From Cylindrotheca closterium (Eukaryota; Bacillariophyta; Bacillariophyceae; Bacillariales; Bacillariaceae): a stretch of 64,000 nt of DNA. Every line of letters starts with the position of its first letter. The first letter of the stretch is position 1. The stretch lies in the NCBI GenBank assembly GCA_933822405.4, contig CAKOGP040001792.1:310001-374000 (forward strand). The letters are read 5' to 3'. The notes under the pieces were generated by a model. It was given only the letters and a program-made list of their open reading frames with translations. It was not told where the DNA came from and made no database searches. Of the stretch, positions 29,247 through 40,997 are shown piece by piece. Position numbers and translations under genes: made by a program.

Positions 29247-30124
29247 TGTTTTGTGGCTATGCAGTATGTGATTTGGATCTGTCTTGTTTTGATGGATAGA
29301 TACAGTAGAATGCTGCTTTTGTAGAAAGTTTGCAATATGTGCTGGAATGTGCTGGAATGTGTGCACTGGAAGAATCAAGAAGCGTCAAATGGAACCAAGA
29401 GACGTATGTAACAAAGAGAATGTCGACTGACTGGAAACGCTCGCAACTCAGAGTTGATAGATAGTGCGTTGATACAATAAAATACTCGTACTGCGTGGTG
29501 CTTTTGAATTTCGGAAAACGCGACGTATACAAGGCCAGACGTTGGCAATGACAGGGTTTTTGCCTCAAATCTCAAATCGTGATCTGCAAGAACGTTATCA
29601 ACTAACGCTTTGCATAATGCATGATAGCTTCCACAAAACACAAGAGCTTATATAATATCTCTCGACCTACAATTATCAATTAACCTTACACCACTATGAT
29701 CGTCGCCGCCGTGGTCCTTGTATGTCGCGCTAGTATGTAAAAAGGGAGGAGGAGACCAGCGAGAATGAGACGACTACCTTTGTTTTCAGCAACTTCAGTA
29801 GTAGCTTTATCGGTCACAGGAGCAGTGCCCTCAAAAGATAATCCTGAAGATTCTTACATCATGCACATATCATTGAACATGGTTTCATACTGTAAAGTAT
29901 GTCCCTACTGATACTTTAGGTTTCAATTCGTCGTCTGACCGTCTTACGCACTCCAATGAGTCCAAAATGCCGGATCCGAAGTGAAACTTCAATGTTCGCA
30001 AATGTTCCATGAGAAGTCGATGAATCATCATCATCATCCTCCTCATCATCCTATTGCATCACAATTCTGGGCGGGTATCTGGTTCAGCATACGTTGTTGG
30101 TGAAACGGCAGTTGATCACTATTC
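29247..30124. other. Intergenic region, divergent promoters
   Basis: It lies between the minus-strand nucleoporin and the plus-strand SET gene and must contain both promoters. A TCATCATCATCC-type microsatellite is at about 30026-30052. Only one very short ORF (29765-29911) deserves mention. Confidence 0.4.
29765..29911 (+). CDS. Possible 48-aa secreted peptide or gene fragment
   Basis: An ATG at 29765 opens a 48-codon frame. Residues 1-20 look like a short signal peptide (RR then hydrophobic Leu/Phe/Val/Ala), and the rest is polar with two Cys near the end. The stop follows a GTAAAGTATG context, so it might instead be the first exon of a lost gene. No family recognised. Confidence 0.2.
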   Translation: MRRLPLFSATSVVALSVTGAVPSKDNPEDSYIMHISLNMVSYCKVCPY

Positions 30125-30916
30125 ATGTTAGATACATTACTGAAGAATAGCAAACGCTATACTCTTGTTCTATTTTCGGCTCTATTCATCCACCCAGCAT
30201 GGTCCTCCTTCTTCCTTGCGAATCATCAAAGAATTCATCATGATCATCGTCGTGATCTTCGAGCACAATCCAGGAATAACCGACGGCCACTGGAATGGTC
30301 ATCATCAACACTACTATCATTATCAAAGCACAAGAGTCAACATCGACGCCCACCGCTGTCCTTGGAAAGTCCCTCTCGGGCTTCTGCCAAATTGCACAAG
30401 ATTCGTATCGCCGAAGCCGGTAAAAAAGGCTTGGGTGCCTTTTGTTTGCAACGCATTGAAAGTGGCGAACTGGTGGGCGAGTACAAGGGAGAGATATTGA
30501 CGCGAAATCAGGTGGAAGCACGCTATTGGGGAACTCGGTCCAAACAGACGTCCGATCGCCGTTGGATCAAAAGTCGAAAGAAACGAGATCAAGGTTTGTC
30601 GGGTGACTACTTGTTTGAATTAGGTGAAAACAAGTTTTTGGATGGGGAGGATGCGGACATTAGTGGATGGTGTCGTTTTATGAATCATGCGACGGAAAAC
30701 TCCAAGGCTTGCAATGTGGAAACTAGTTACAGCGTACGAAAATGCACAGCAGAAGCAGCAGCAGCAGCAGAGGAGGCCCGGATCCATGGCGTTGTCTACT
30801 CGTCAGACTTGGAGGCAGCGGAGCCTCGAGTCTGGTTTGTTGCAATGAGAGATATCGAGGCGGGAGAAGAGCTATCCTACGATTATGGCGACTCGTATTG
30901 GGATGATTTGAATTGA
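30125..30916 (+). CDS. SET-domain protein with N-terminal signal-like segment
   Basis: A 263-aa single-exon gene, ATG at 30125. The SET fold runs from about residue 88 to the end. It contains GLGAFCLQRIESGELVGEY (the SET-N region), CRFMNHATENSKACNV (the NHxxxxNxxx AdoMet-binding motif, NHS variant) and GEELSYDYG near the C-terminus. No pre-SET Cys cluster is seen. Residues 1-28 are hydrophobic and signal-like, which is unusual for a histone methyltransferase. It suggests either an organelle protein-lysine methyltransferase or a wrong start. A poly-Ala run (GCA microsatellite, about 30748-30770) interrupts the domain between the NHS motif and the last motif. Confidence 0.75.
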   Translation: MLDTLLKNSKRYTLVLFSALFIHPAWSSFFLANHQRIHHDHRRDLRAQSRNNRRPLEWSSSTLLSLSKHKSQHRRPPLSLESPSRASAKLHKIRIAEAGKKGLGAFCLQRIESGELVGEYKGEILTRNQVEARYWGTRSKQTSDRRWIKSRKKRDQGLSGDYLFELGENKFLDGEDADISGWCRFMNHATENSKACNVETSYSVRKCTAEAAAAAEEARIHGVVYSSDLEAAEPRVWFVAMRDIEAGEELSYDYGDSYWDDLN

Positions 30917-31624
30917 ATTGAGAGCTAAGCAAAGAAGTTTTAAAATGTTACTCCCACATGGTACATTTTTCATCATGCTTACCTCTCGGTGTATATTCTT
31001 CGGTGTCGCTGTCTATCAAAGATAGCCGACTGGTGCCTTCCGCTTGTGTCTGCGTCCTAGGTAGGTCTTCTTCACATGGGTGCGAAGCTGGGCAGGAGCA
31101 GCCGACAACTTTGCATCAGAATGTTCGCCGGAAACGAAAACGTAGAGCCGCGTCGCGACGCCATGTTCACTGCCAAAAACAATCATATCACCATCATATC
31201 ATGTGACATCAGGTTACAAACGAGCAAGTACAACAAGATAGTTCAACACAGCTTGGCAGCTTAGCCGTCTGCACACATTGCAATCATGGTGCTATTGCCA
31301 GCGATGGATATGGCAAGTATTGAGAAGGCTTTATTCTTAGTATGTGTGGAGCCTTCCTAAATCAGTGACGAAGAGATTGACGGCGGTGCTTGCGCTAGTC
31401 CAGCTACCGATGGGTGCGAGCACTGTGCGGTTCTGGCCATATTGAATATTCTGAAAGGCTGGTCGAATTCGAATCCGAGCTTGTTTGCAATTTTCCCAAG
31501 GAATAGTGAGCGGTATCTGTGAAACTAAGTAATTTATCATGATCCCTTACTGTATATTACGAAACACAATATTCTGGCATATTCAGTGTAGATTTTTTTT
31601 GGTTTCAGTTGACATTCCTTTACG
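30917..31624. other. Intergenic region, convergent 3' flanks
   Basis: About 700 bp without a supportable gene. A minus-strand open stretch at 31337-31540 has coding-like composition but no start or partner exon that I can prove. Confidence 0.35.
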
Positions 31625-32851
31625 TCATGATGCTCGTGCCCCTTCTTGGCTGTCAAATAAGAATATGTCCGACAGTAGTGAATCCCACTGTACTCCTTTA
31701 TTCCACCATTTGACATGAGCGAATTCCTCAGGTCCTTCATATACCCCAGCATCGATTGAGCGCAGGACGTCTTCCACATGACTGAATAGGTTTCCAAAGT
31801 CTGCAAATAGGACTCGGCCGCATTTTGTGTATCGATCGATCCCAATCGTATCTGCAAACTTTTCCATGATCGGTATGCACCCAAAGGGTGCAAATTCTGA
31901 TAGTCGGTGATATTCACCTCCTGACGTTTGTCTATACGAATGTGTCACAAGGCATACTTTCGAATCTCCATATGCCTTGGACATGACTTGAGTCTTTAAG
32001 GAACCAACTTGTTTCAATGTCACTGTTCGGTTGGGATTCTGCTCCAAGAACTTTCTTTTCTCTTCTTGTAGTCTTTTTCGTCGAGGCGTAATGAGCCCGA
32101 AAAAGGAGACGTCTATGGAGCGATTGACAAATGGAATCAACCGAAGGGTGCCTTCTTTGTCTTGTGGTGGTGGAATGAGTACTAGTCGGCTTGGATGTTG
32201 ATGCATGGTTGGTAATAGAATCGTGGAATCGCCCCAACCTTTTTCTTGCAACAGCCTGAAATTGTAATCCGAGAACTCGACAATGATGCAGTTTAGTGAT
32301 GCATGACAGTCTCCAAGACGTGACTTTAGGGTTTGTTCAGTCTGGATGATGATGCGACCAGCATCCACAAAGTTTGGATTTTGAATAGGGCAATGAGAAT
32401 GGAGCAAAGTTTCTACCAAGGTTATATCTGAACAGTTCGATTCTGTTGGAATGTCGGTTGTTTCCTGCATGAGACCGTTGCTAGTGAACATTGAAGTCAA
32501 TGATTCTTGATTTGATTTGAATATTTTCCGTGGGAAATTGATGTGAAAGGATGGGTTTCGGTGAAGTACATGGCGAAGTTTTCGAAACGAGCGAGACCCA
32601 GGAGGGCTGGAATGCCGGAACATATCGAGGGCAATTGAGTGCAGCGATCCTTTCTCTGTAAAACAAAAGCTTGGATATGCCGAATTTGCAATTTGGTTCG
32701 CATCCTCATCGTCCAAAAAGGGCTGAGCAGCACAGTGATCATTGCTTCCCCAAACCGCTTTCGTGATAATCCTAACAGAAAGCAAGAGTGCACAAAAGGA
32801 AGAGATTCTCGCAGCTGAAGTTTTCGCACCAGCACGTTTGGTTGGCTTCAT
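31625..32851 (-). CDS. Putative secretory-pathway glycosyltransferase (exostosin/GT47-like)
   Basis: A 408-aa single-exon ORF with ATG at 32851. A basic stub is followed by a hydrophobic stretch (about residues 14-33), giving a signal anchor for Golgi type II topology. The middle has an NFRLLQEKGWGDS..LLPTMHQHPSR-like region and a VSFFGLITPRRKRL segment. The C-terminal third contains SGGEYHRLSEFAPFGCIPIME and a following GRVLFADF..VEDVLRSI. This resembles the donor-binding part of exostosin/GT47-like and related retaining glycosyltransferases (GxxxE/Pxxx region). The match is by pattern, not by a diagnostic motif. Several N-glycosylation sequons (NCS, NRS, NRT) are present. Confidence 0.5.
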   Translation of the reverse strand: MKPTKRAGAKTSAARISSFCALLLSVRIITKAVWGSNDHCAAQPFLDDEDANQIANSAYPSFCFTEKGSLHSIALDMFRHSSPPGSRSFRKLRHVLHRNPSFHINFPRKIFKSNQESLTSMFTSNGLMQETTDIPTESNCSDITLVETLLHSHCPIQNPNFVDAGRIIIQTEQTLKSRLGDCHASLNCIIVEFSDYNFRLLQEKGWGDSTILLPTMHQHPSRLVLIPPPQDKEGTLRLIPFVNRSIDVSFFGLITPRRKRLQEEKRKFLEQNPNRTVTLKQVGSLKTQVMSKAYGDSKVCLVTHSYRQTSGGEYHRLSEFAPFGCIPIMEKFADTIGIDRYTKCGRVLFADFGNLFSHVEDVLRSIDAGVYEGPEEFAHVKWWNKGVQWDSLLSDIFLFDSQEGARAS

Positions 32852-34048
32852 CAGCAGACTACCAACGATAAGTGCACATCTGTGTCATGCTGCGAGCTGC
32901 CCGAATATATGCAATACCTAAATACGACGACGGGTTCGGTGGTGGAGGCAATCAGTTTGACTTGATCAGTTTCAGTTTTCAGTTTCGGTGATTGATCGGC
33001 AAGACGGGAGACGTATGGGCGTTTCTAGCTCTTCCTTAGTCTCAATCTCCGTCGTGTCGATTGCGGCGCGTCGCTTCAGTGAAGTACACGGTTGGCGGAC
33101 GGAGCGAAGAGTGTCGACGAAGAGGACGGAAGATTTGGAGAAGACATTGTTCGCAATGGGAGCTTGTGGGATGATGGAGACGATAGAAGGAGCTTAGCTG
33201 CTCGGTCAAGACCGTCAGCTTTTTTGCTTTTTCCCGCCCTCACCACCCTCTCTCTCATTTGCACCATAGCTCGGTACCCCATTTGGTCCGGGTTTGTCTG
33301 TCAATTGTCCTTTTCGAATCCTATGATTCGACCTCGGTGCAAACCAGTCACTAACTTAGTACCTCGCTACTGTGCCAAACCTACCGGTACTCGCTTCTCG
33401 TATGTAGCATCAGGCTTTTGCCACAGTTTCCATGGTAGCATACGTGCGCGATCTCTCCAGACAAAGACTACATCATGCGATTCAAGCCCCGGGTAATCTT
33501 CGATTACTGACGAAATGGCAAATTTATCAGTTTCTGATCAGGATTTTCAGCAAACTGGTCCAGTTTTGGAGGGAAAACGATCACGCGGAAACGATTTTTC
33601 GTCAAAACGGAAACTGCGCGCAGAAAAGTCCGGCCAATCGTCAGTTTCATGTTCGCGTGGAAGTGGCCTGACCAAATGGCCAATTTATCAGTTTCTGATC
33701 AGGATTTTCAGCAAACTGGTCCAGTTTTGGAGGGAAAACGATCACGCGGAAACGATTTTTCTTCAAAACGGAAACTGCGCGCAGAAAAGTCCGGCCAATC
33801 GTCAGTTTCAGGTTCGCGTGGAAGTGGCCTTATAAGTTTTCGCGCTTATTCTCCAATTTATCAATTTCTGATCAAACTGGCCCAGTTGCGCAGAAAAGTT
33901 CAGTTTCAGGTTCGCCCTTAAGTTTTCGCGCTTATTCAACGATGGTGTGTCAGGCAGAGCTGCGATTCCTGCACAGAAAAAGGATTTCGATATCACACAA
34001 AAAACAAAACGATCGAATTTGCGCAAGAAAACAAAGCACAAAACAACC
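32852..34048. promoter_or_regulatory. Region between the glycosyltransferase and ABCG genes
   Basis: No supported gene over 1.2 kb. The left part (33000-33250) is GC-richer and should include the minus-strand promoter. The right part holds the 161-bp tandem repeat (33510-33832), one TACCGGTA site (33382-33389) and two copies of a GTTTTCGCGCTTATTC word (about 33836 and 33923). It should hold the ABCG promoter. Confidence 0.4.
33510..33930 (+). repeat. 161-bp tandem repeat, two copies plus a degenerate third
   Basis: The block from about 33510 repeats from about 33671 with only a few mismatches (period 161 bp; for example AAATGGC at 33513 and 33674). A shortened third copy (TTTATCA.TTTCTGATCA then GCGCAGAAAAGT) runs from about 33855 to 33925. 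It creates spurious in-frame ORFs. Confidence 0.9.
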
Positions 34049-36316
34049 ATGTCCGTCGTAAGTTCACATTGATATTCCTACAAAACATCAAACTAACAGA
34101 CTTTGATCTAACCTTCTTTTAACTTGTTGTTGAATTCGAAGGATCCTACAGAAGCAAATTTGGTCGACGTTTCTGCAACATTCCATCCTACCGAGGACGA
34201 TGGATATGCTTTGATTGATAACGTCTCGACCACCACTGGAAAGAAGAAGCTTCTGAAGGAGATGAACCTTCTGTTCCCAGAGGGCAGTGTTTCGGCAATC
34301 CTTGGTCCTTCTGGAGCTGGAAAATCGACACTCTTGAACGTCTTGACCGACTCGTTGTCGTCAAACTCCAAAGCCGTGGCAGACAGTAAGCGACTAGATT
34401 GTTCCGCTTTCCGTTTCGTAAACCCATCTAAAATTGTTGCGATTTTGTTTTGAAACAGTTCACTTGCCAGGACACTCATCATTTGTTCCACAAGACGACC
34501 AGTTGCATGGTTTCTTCACTGTCAAGTCGTACATGAACCATTATGCCAAGATGGCAAATCTCAAGTTGCCAAGAAAAGAATTGGATGCCAAGATTGACAC
34601 GTTGTTGAAGCAACTTGGTCTTACTGAACAAAAGGGTACTCGTGTTGGTGATATTTTCCTCAAGGGTTTGAGTGGTGGTCAGAAGCGTCGTTTGTCTGTG
34701 GCATTGGAGGCATTGACCGACCCAATGAATCTTTTCTTGGACGAGCCAACTTCTGGTTTGGGTAAGTAAAATGAATGTTTTCGAAACAGATTGGCGCTTG
34801 AGAGTCCTTGCTAATCCGTGTTATCTACACAGATGCCGAATCTGCTTTGCAGTTGATGGAGTTCCTCAAGAGCTATGCACGCGCTGCATCTGGACGACGT
34901 ATCATCTTGACTATTCACCAGCCTTCCACCTTTATCTGGCAGCTTATTGATAATGTCATTTTGCTTGCCAAAGGAAAACTCATGTACGAGGGTTCTCGTA
35001 AGAGCATGGAAGAATTTTTTGCGAAGTACGAACACCCAACTCCGCATGGATGGAATCCAGCTGATCACTATGTCACCATGGTGAATGACGAGTTCAGAGA
35101 CCACGCCAGAAGTGTCGATGAATGGGCGCAGTCCTATCAAGATTGGCAAAAGAACCATCATTTGGGTGGACCAAAATCGAGTGCATTCTTCGCACCTCCC
35201 AAGCGTAGCGGAAAAGAACGTACCACGTCGATGAATGCGGCTACCAACAAGGGCACAGTGGATACAAAGAGATCGAATTCTTTCATGGCCGTCGGTCCGC
35301 TGCTATATCGATACTTCCTCAACTTGTGGTTCAACCCAGGAATCCTCGGAACCCGTATTGCCATGTACTCTATGCTTGGTAAGTCCATTGCTCGTACTAG
35401 AAGGCCAAAATGCTGTACCATCAGCGTCAACGCTCACATTTTCCTTGTCTTTCTTTAATAATCAGCTTTGATGGTTGGAGGACTATTCTGGGAGCTTGGA
35501 GACCGCACGGACTACGAGTCCATTATCAGTCGCAGTGCCGTTCTTTTCTACTGCGTCGCCTTTTTCATCTTTATGAGTGTGGCTGTATTGCCATTCACTG
35601 TCATGGAGCGAGGAATCGTCGACAAGGAGGTCTTGAATGGATACTACCATCCTATTGCTTATCAAGTTGCTCAAGGCCTTTCAACCATTCCTGCCGCCGG
35701 TATCCTGGCAGGACTGACTTCTGTCATTATTGTATTCATGCTGAAGCTAAACGACGGGTGGTGGTACTTTTTGAACATGTTCTTGGCCTTGTGTACTGCC
35801 GAGGCACTCGCGCAGATGGTGTCACACGTCGTTCCGCACTTTGTGATTGGAATGGCTGGTATCGCTGGACTGTTTGGATTCTTCATGCTTTTCATGGGTT
35901 TCATGGTCATTCCGTCTGATTTTCCCTACGGTTTGGGTTGGACCTACGACGTTGCTTTCCACACGTACTCTTGGCGGTCGTTCATGGTGACGGAGTTCCA
36001 AAACTTGACATTTGACGATCCAAGGTCTCCCTTTGCAACCGGTCATGACGTTTTGAAGTTTTACGAGATTGAAGATGTGAACAGATGGAACGATATGATT
36101 GTGCTAGCATGCTATGCAATTGTTATTCATTTGATCAGTTTCATGGTCTTAGTGATCCGCTACTCATACTTCAAGGGCAAGATCACCCCATTGAACGGGA
36201 AGAAGCAACCTGGTATGTAAATCTAATCTGATGGTAATTGTGCACCTCGGCAGAATAAATCTCACGCTGCCTTTGTCGTGCCTTTAGACCAGGACTTCTC
36301 TGAAGCTGCCGCATAA
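34049..36316 (+). CDS. ABCG-type half transporter, 6 exons
   Basis: Exons are 34049-34057 (9 nt), 34142-34385, 34459-34761, 34833-35378, 35466-36212 and 36288-36316, all with GT..AG introns of 71-87 bp. The product is 625 aa with NBD-TMD order, as in the WHITE/BCRP (ABCG) subfamily. Walker A GPSGAGKST is at 58-66. The signature LSGGQKRRLSVA, Walker B NLFLDEPTSGLD (split by intron 3) and the H-loop LTIHQPS follow. A linker with Ser/Lys leads to about six membrane helices, with the large extracellular loop before the last. It would dimerise to export lipids or small molecules. The 9-nt first exon carries only Met-Ser-Val. If the last intron is retained, translation ends two codons later at 36220. 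Confidence 0.85.
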
Positions 36317-36419
36317 AGAGATCATACAAGTTTCGTTGAAGTGATGACTGCAATCTCGAAAGATTGGATTATTTATAGTACATGCTTGCATGATGATATA
36401 TTGACTACCATAGTAATGC

Positions 36420-38640
36420 ACCTCGATATTATTTTGTTTTGACTATCATACATTTAGATTCAGACCATCCGACTATCAGCAGCTCGCTTTCAATTGTTTG
36501 GCACAGCGGTTCTTGTTTCTTATCGTTACGGATGATCTCACCATTGGCTTCATAAACAGGACATAGACACGCTTTTTGCTTGCTTGTATGGAAACAATCT
36601 CCCGTGTTTGCGGTTTCGCATTCAGGCGTGGAACCTGCTTCAACAAACATTTTTTAATCGGTATAAGTTTACGGTACCGATTCCAGAAAGTTTTACAGCG
36701 AGCCGCTTTTCTACGAGGTGCGCCGTAATAAACGTACACAAAAAACGTGGATCCCCACGGGCGCATGGTACTTTCGGATCTTGGAAGATTTGCTCCCGGG
36801 AAGGTTTCTGTTGAGGGTATAAGTTGTAACAGTTGAGAATTTTTGCATTCTATAACTATTATGGACTGTCTGTCCGTCTGTGCCATTGACTTACAAAACA
36901 ACACCATCGATGATGTTTTTTTGCCATAAGAACAGTGTCTTTGTAGCACCAATTCGTTTGGCAATTCACAACTGCTAGGCAGCGATTCTATCCAAAACGG
37001 CGCTTGTCTGTGCCCTGCCTGCGCATAGGTAGTCAATGCAATCTTCTTGGCTGTTGGAATCTTTTTTTCAGGAGTGTTTTGGGTTCTTTTCATTTGTTGA
37101 GTGTCACACAAGGCAGCGTCTCCCTTTGCTAGCTGCTATGGAACTTCATGTCTAGGCTGTGATATGCTGTCAATCAGATATTGCTTTCATACATATTGAA
37201 TCGAGTCTGCCCATTGGCAGTTAGACTCCTCATTGTATTCTGCAAATTGTCTGTGTTGCTGTGGATGAACAGGAAGACGGTGGAGAAGGGCCAAGATGAC
37301 AGTTTTGGGGGACGTGCCAGAGACAATCGCACAACAGAGGAACAACGCGGAGCATGCATCGCCTCTTCCCACAAAAGAACAACTATCCAAACACAAATAT
37401 GGTGCAATAAAAAGTAAAAGTAACAATGCATGTCTCCATTCTAACCTTGAGGCAACCTTCATTGCTACATACGTTCTCTTAGTCACATGCTGTTTTCTAG
37501 GTTACTGCAAGGATGCTTTACCTTCAATGTCCTGATGAGCTGATGTCTCTACTTTCTCCACCAGAAATTTGTGGAAGAATCCATTTTGTTCCAATCGTGC
37601 TTCCTTTTCCTATGGGCGTTGCCTTCCATTCTTGATCTATCTTTTCATGAAATGAAAAAAGTCCCTCATCCGTTTCTTTTCCAATTAGGTCATCTTTGTT
37701 CCGCCCCCAACAAAAAGCCAAACTATCTCTTAGGTACTTTTCTTTGATACTGCAATGTAAACAGGCCTTCCACTGAGGGCCTTTTCAGTTTCCCTCACAT
37801 CTTGCAGCATATCTACCAAAGAATACTTTGGGGCTACCAATTCTTACAACTTGCCGCTAGACCTTTCCATAAAAGCCAGCAGTATGTGTAATCCTTTGGA
37901 CTTCAGAATGATGGTTAGTGAAAATCCAGCATCACAACAAAGTATTGACCATTTGGAATAGGTTTTCCACTTACATACGTTTCGATCATCTTTCGTCTCT
38001 CGGCTGCAAATGCCCTGGACCAATGCTGGTTGGACACCCAAGTGAGAACCTGGCCATCAAACATGCCATCCTCCTCCTTATCCAAGGTGTCCGTGATCCG
38101 TCCCTTCCTTCCCTACGGGGTGTCCCTGGCCGCCTCTGTAGGGCCTTCTGCTCTCAACAATGCATTGGCTACCAAGGACTCTTGGAAGGACGGCTGTCTT
38201 GTCAATGGGCCCCTTGCAGGAAGAATACCTACAGTTGCATGGGAGGCAGCTCTCCCACTCTGTGGGTTTCTCATCTATCACACCAGCTGATCTTGATGGG
38301 GTTCCAGATGTGGGAACATTGGAACTTGGTGCAACACTTGGAGGATAATGTGCAGCTACGTGAGCACAGCTGACAGGTTAACGACGGGATTCATTCCCAG
38401 TTCGATATGGGCCCAACCAACCTTCCAAAGGTTGCCCAGTGCATGCTCTTGGTCAAGCGCCGGGCAGTACTGAACAAACCCTCGGTAGATTGAGAGGAGT
38501 GGCAAAAGCTGGTGAAAATGGAACACACAGCCTACTGCCGTGCTCTGGTGCCTCAATGCCGCATTCTCCATCACTTTTTTCATCCTAAGGACCAAGTCCC
38601 CTAGCCACTGTTTCGTGGAAGAGTCCGGACCCACTGGTTC
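36420..38640 (-). pseudogene. Degraded coding remnants, unidentified
   Basis: Several minus-strand open stretches have coding-like composition: about 37093-36476 (Lys/Arg-rich, with a YYGAPRRKAARCKTFWNR segment), about 38060-37930 (FDGQVLTWVSNQHWSRAF.. segment) and 38634-38356. They lie in different frames with stops between them and cannot be joined into one gene. The likely source is a decayed transposon or a dead host gene. No family is recognised. Confidence 0.3.
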
Positions 38641-40484
38641 TGACTAGAGCAACTTCTGTTTGTCAGATGCCTCTCATGGTTCAAACTTGTTGTTAACTTG
38701 CCGCTTCCCAGTACCTGGTCTTTACAGCCAAACATTCCACCAGCAATCCTTTGCGCTACTAGATAGCATTTCATTGATTAATGTTAGTTATTATTATTAT
38801 TATTCTCTCAGCTGAAAATGATGCCCCTCTTGCTCTTGCTCTTCTGCTCCCTTCCGCTCCTTTGCAACTTCCTACATCAGCTGGGACTGTGAAAAACCAC
38901 CCCTGGCGTCGTTCATCTTCTCAAACCTCTGGTGACTCTCTCTGCATACACAATCCCCATATATGCACCTCGTGGCCCAAAAGCCCCCACTACCTGCTGG
39001 CGGAAAGAAAAGGATCTACATCCATTGCGCTGACCTACAAGAGATCAGGATTCATGAATCTCTGTTTGATACAATACATAAAAGCGGAATCAATCACCCA
39101 ACGGCAACAAGTTTCACCTGGTTATATATATCTATCACTTTTCTTCTTCGCCCATGACACGCATTTGCCACAACTAAATTTCCATGCCTACAGTAAATTG
39201 TACCACCCTGCCAAATCTGCTGGGTGTACTATTATACGATACTCTACAGTACAATACCCCCAAACAAGCTCCATACCAATTTCCCCTCCCCTGGAGAGCT
39301 GGTAATTAAAAATGCATTTGATTTGTGTACAGTACATGGTACCAGGTACACGTGTACGTGTACAGCACGTGGACCGTACACGGTTGGGCTCAGATATTTG
39401 TTTGTGGCTTCAAATCAAAGAAGTTGACGCTATTCAAGCACATTACTGTATATTTACCAAAAGACACCGGCACGGCTAGTCTGATCTCCGCCTCCCACAT
39501 CTGGTGAACCAAATTGGAGTGGAAGGACAGACCCATTGAATAATTCACGAATTTTCACAAGTTCAAATACTGATGGTATTTTATACTGTACGAGTATGAT
39601 ACGATAGTTACTATTTGTAGTCAAAAGTCGGTAGTTGAATTGAAGCTTTTTTAAAACACTTGAAGACAAAGTAAAAGAGCTGTTGGCTCTACTAGATAGG
39701 ATTTGACTGTACATATACTGTACATATACTACATCTAATATGATTTTGGTGCTGGTACCGGTACACTGGTTCGCTCCGTCTTTGCAATGTGCCCAGACAA
39801 ATCAGTGTGGGAAACATAAATAATATTGAACTAGACAAGAGAGCAAAATCTGAAAAGCAACGAAGCAGTTGCCGCCTTGCATAGAATGATTACGTGTTGC
39901 AAATTGAAAAGCAGGTACTGCCGACAAGGGAAGATGGTGGCTGAAGGAAGCCAACCAGCCATTCTAACAAGACTATTGAATCATCTCTGAATCATCTCTG
40001 TGGTGGCAATGATGCAGAGCCAAGTATTGTTTTGCGTCAAATAAAGCAGACACTACATACACTGCTGTATCAATAGTAGTATCCAGGTGACGACAATTTA
40101 AGGCAAAACATTGTTGGTGTCAGCATACGCACACAAAACAAAGGTTGAATGGAGGATGACCTATTCACCTAGATCCACAATAACAATGAAGACAGCGACG
40201 ACAATCATAGTGACAATCCATGATAGTGCTCACAGAGGCAACTCGGTGTAAAGGAGATGACGACAAGACAGCTGCGGATGGTGGAGGCAACTCAGCATAT
40301 CCTTGCAACAGGCATGCATGAGGACAAATGAAGTCCCAGTCTGACAATATCGTCTGACAAGACCAACTTTTGACCATTCCCAGAGTGCCGGCTCCCAAAG
40401 TGGTGGACGACATGGCTTGAATTGAAAATCTAGTGGCAGTATCACCAGTCGTAGTCAAACCTTAGCCCTCCTTTTCTTCATGAC

Positions 40485-40663
40485 AGTAGCGCAGCAGCAT
40501 CCATGCCTGTAGACGGTCTAGTCATCTTCATTACTTCAATGCACCAAATCTCCAACCTGTTAAAGCGAGGACTTGGCACGACACAATGAAGCTTTTATGC
40601 TACACACTGTTTGTCACTCTGCGCAATGAAAGTTGAGGAACAGATACGTAAAAAGCTCAGTAT
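40485..40663 (+). repeat. Direct repeat, copy 1
   Basis: About 179 bp, nearly identical to 40819-40997 (offset 334 bp). For example, the CTGTAGACGGTC.AGTCATC word and the AAAGCTCAGTAT end are shared, with only a handful of mismatches. Confidence 0.9.
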
Positions 40664-40818
40664 GCAGAAGCGGATGGAGGAACCTGTCTCTGAAGAGATT
40701 GAAAGTGCCACTAGCGAGTACTGATGAAAAGTTTGTCGAGTGGGTTGTAGCAATGTGATGTTGTTGCTGTCCTGGTCGCATTGCTGGTCTTGTCCTTCCT
40801 TTCCTCACGGCGGTAGCA

Positions 40819-40997
40819 GCAGCAGTAGTAGCATCCATACCTGTAGACGGTCCAGTCATCTTCATTACTTCAATGCACCAAATCTCCAACCTGTTAAAGC
40901 GAGGACTTGGCACGACACAATGAAGCTTTTATGCTACATACTGTTTGTCACTCTGCGCAATGAAAGTTGAGGAACAGATACGTAAAAAGCTCAGTAT
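40819..40997 (+). repeat. Direct repeat, copy 2
   Basis: The second copy of the block at 40485-40663. The 155 bp between the copies is unrelated. A recent segmental duplication, or the two ends of a small element, would both explain it. Confidence 0.9.

Noticed and set aside
31337..31540. Minus-strand open stretch that could be a last exon of the glycosyltransferase gene
   Set aside because: The glycosyltransferase frame already ends in a stop at 31625 and no convincing donor site joins the two.
33471..33495. B-box-like word GATTCAAGCC suggesting a tRNA
   Set aside because: No A-box or cloverleaf at the right distance. No tRNA was found elsewhere by eye.
33515..33921. Two overlapping repeat-containing ORFs of 90-106 aa
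   Set aside because: Created by the 161-bp tandem repeat, with no start context and no domain.
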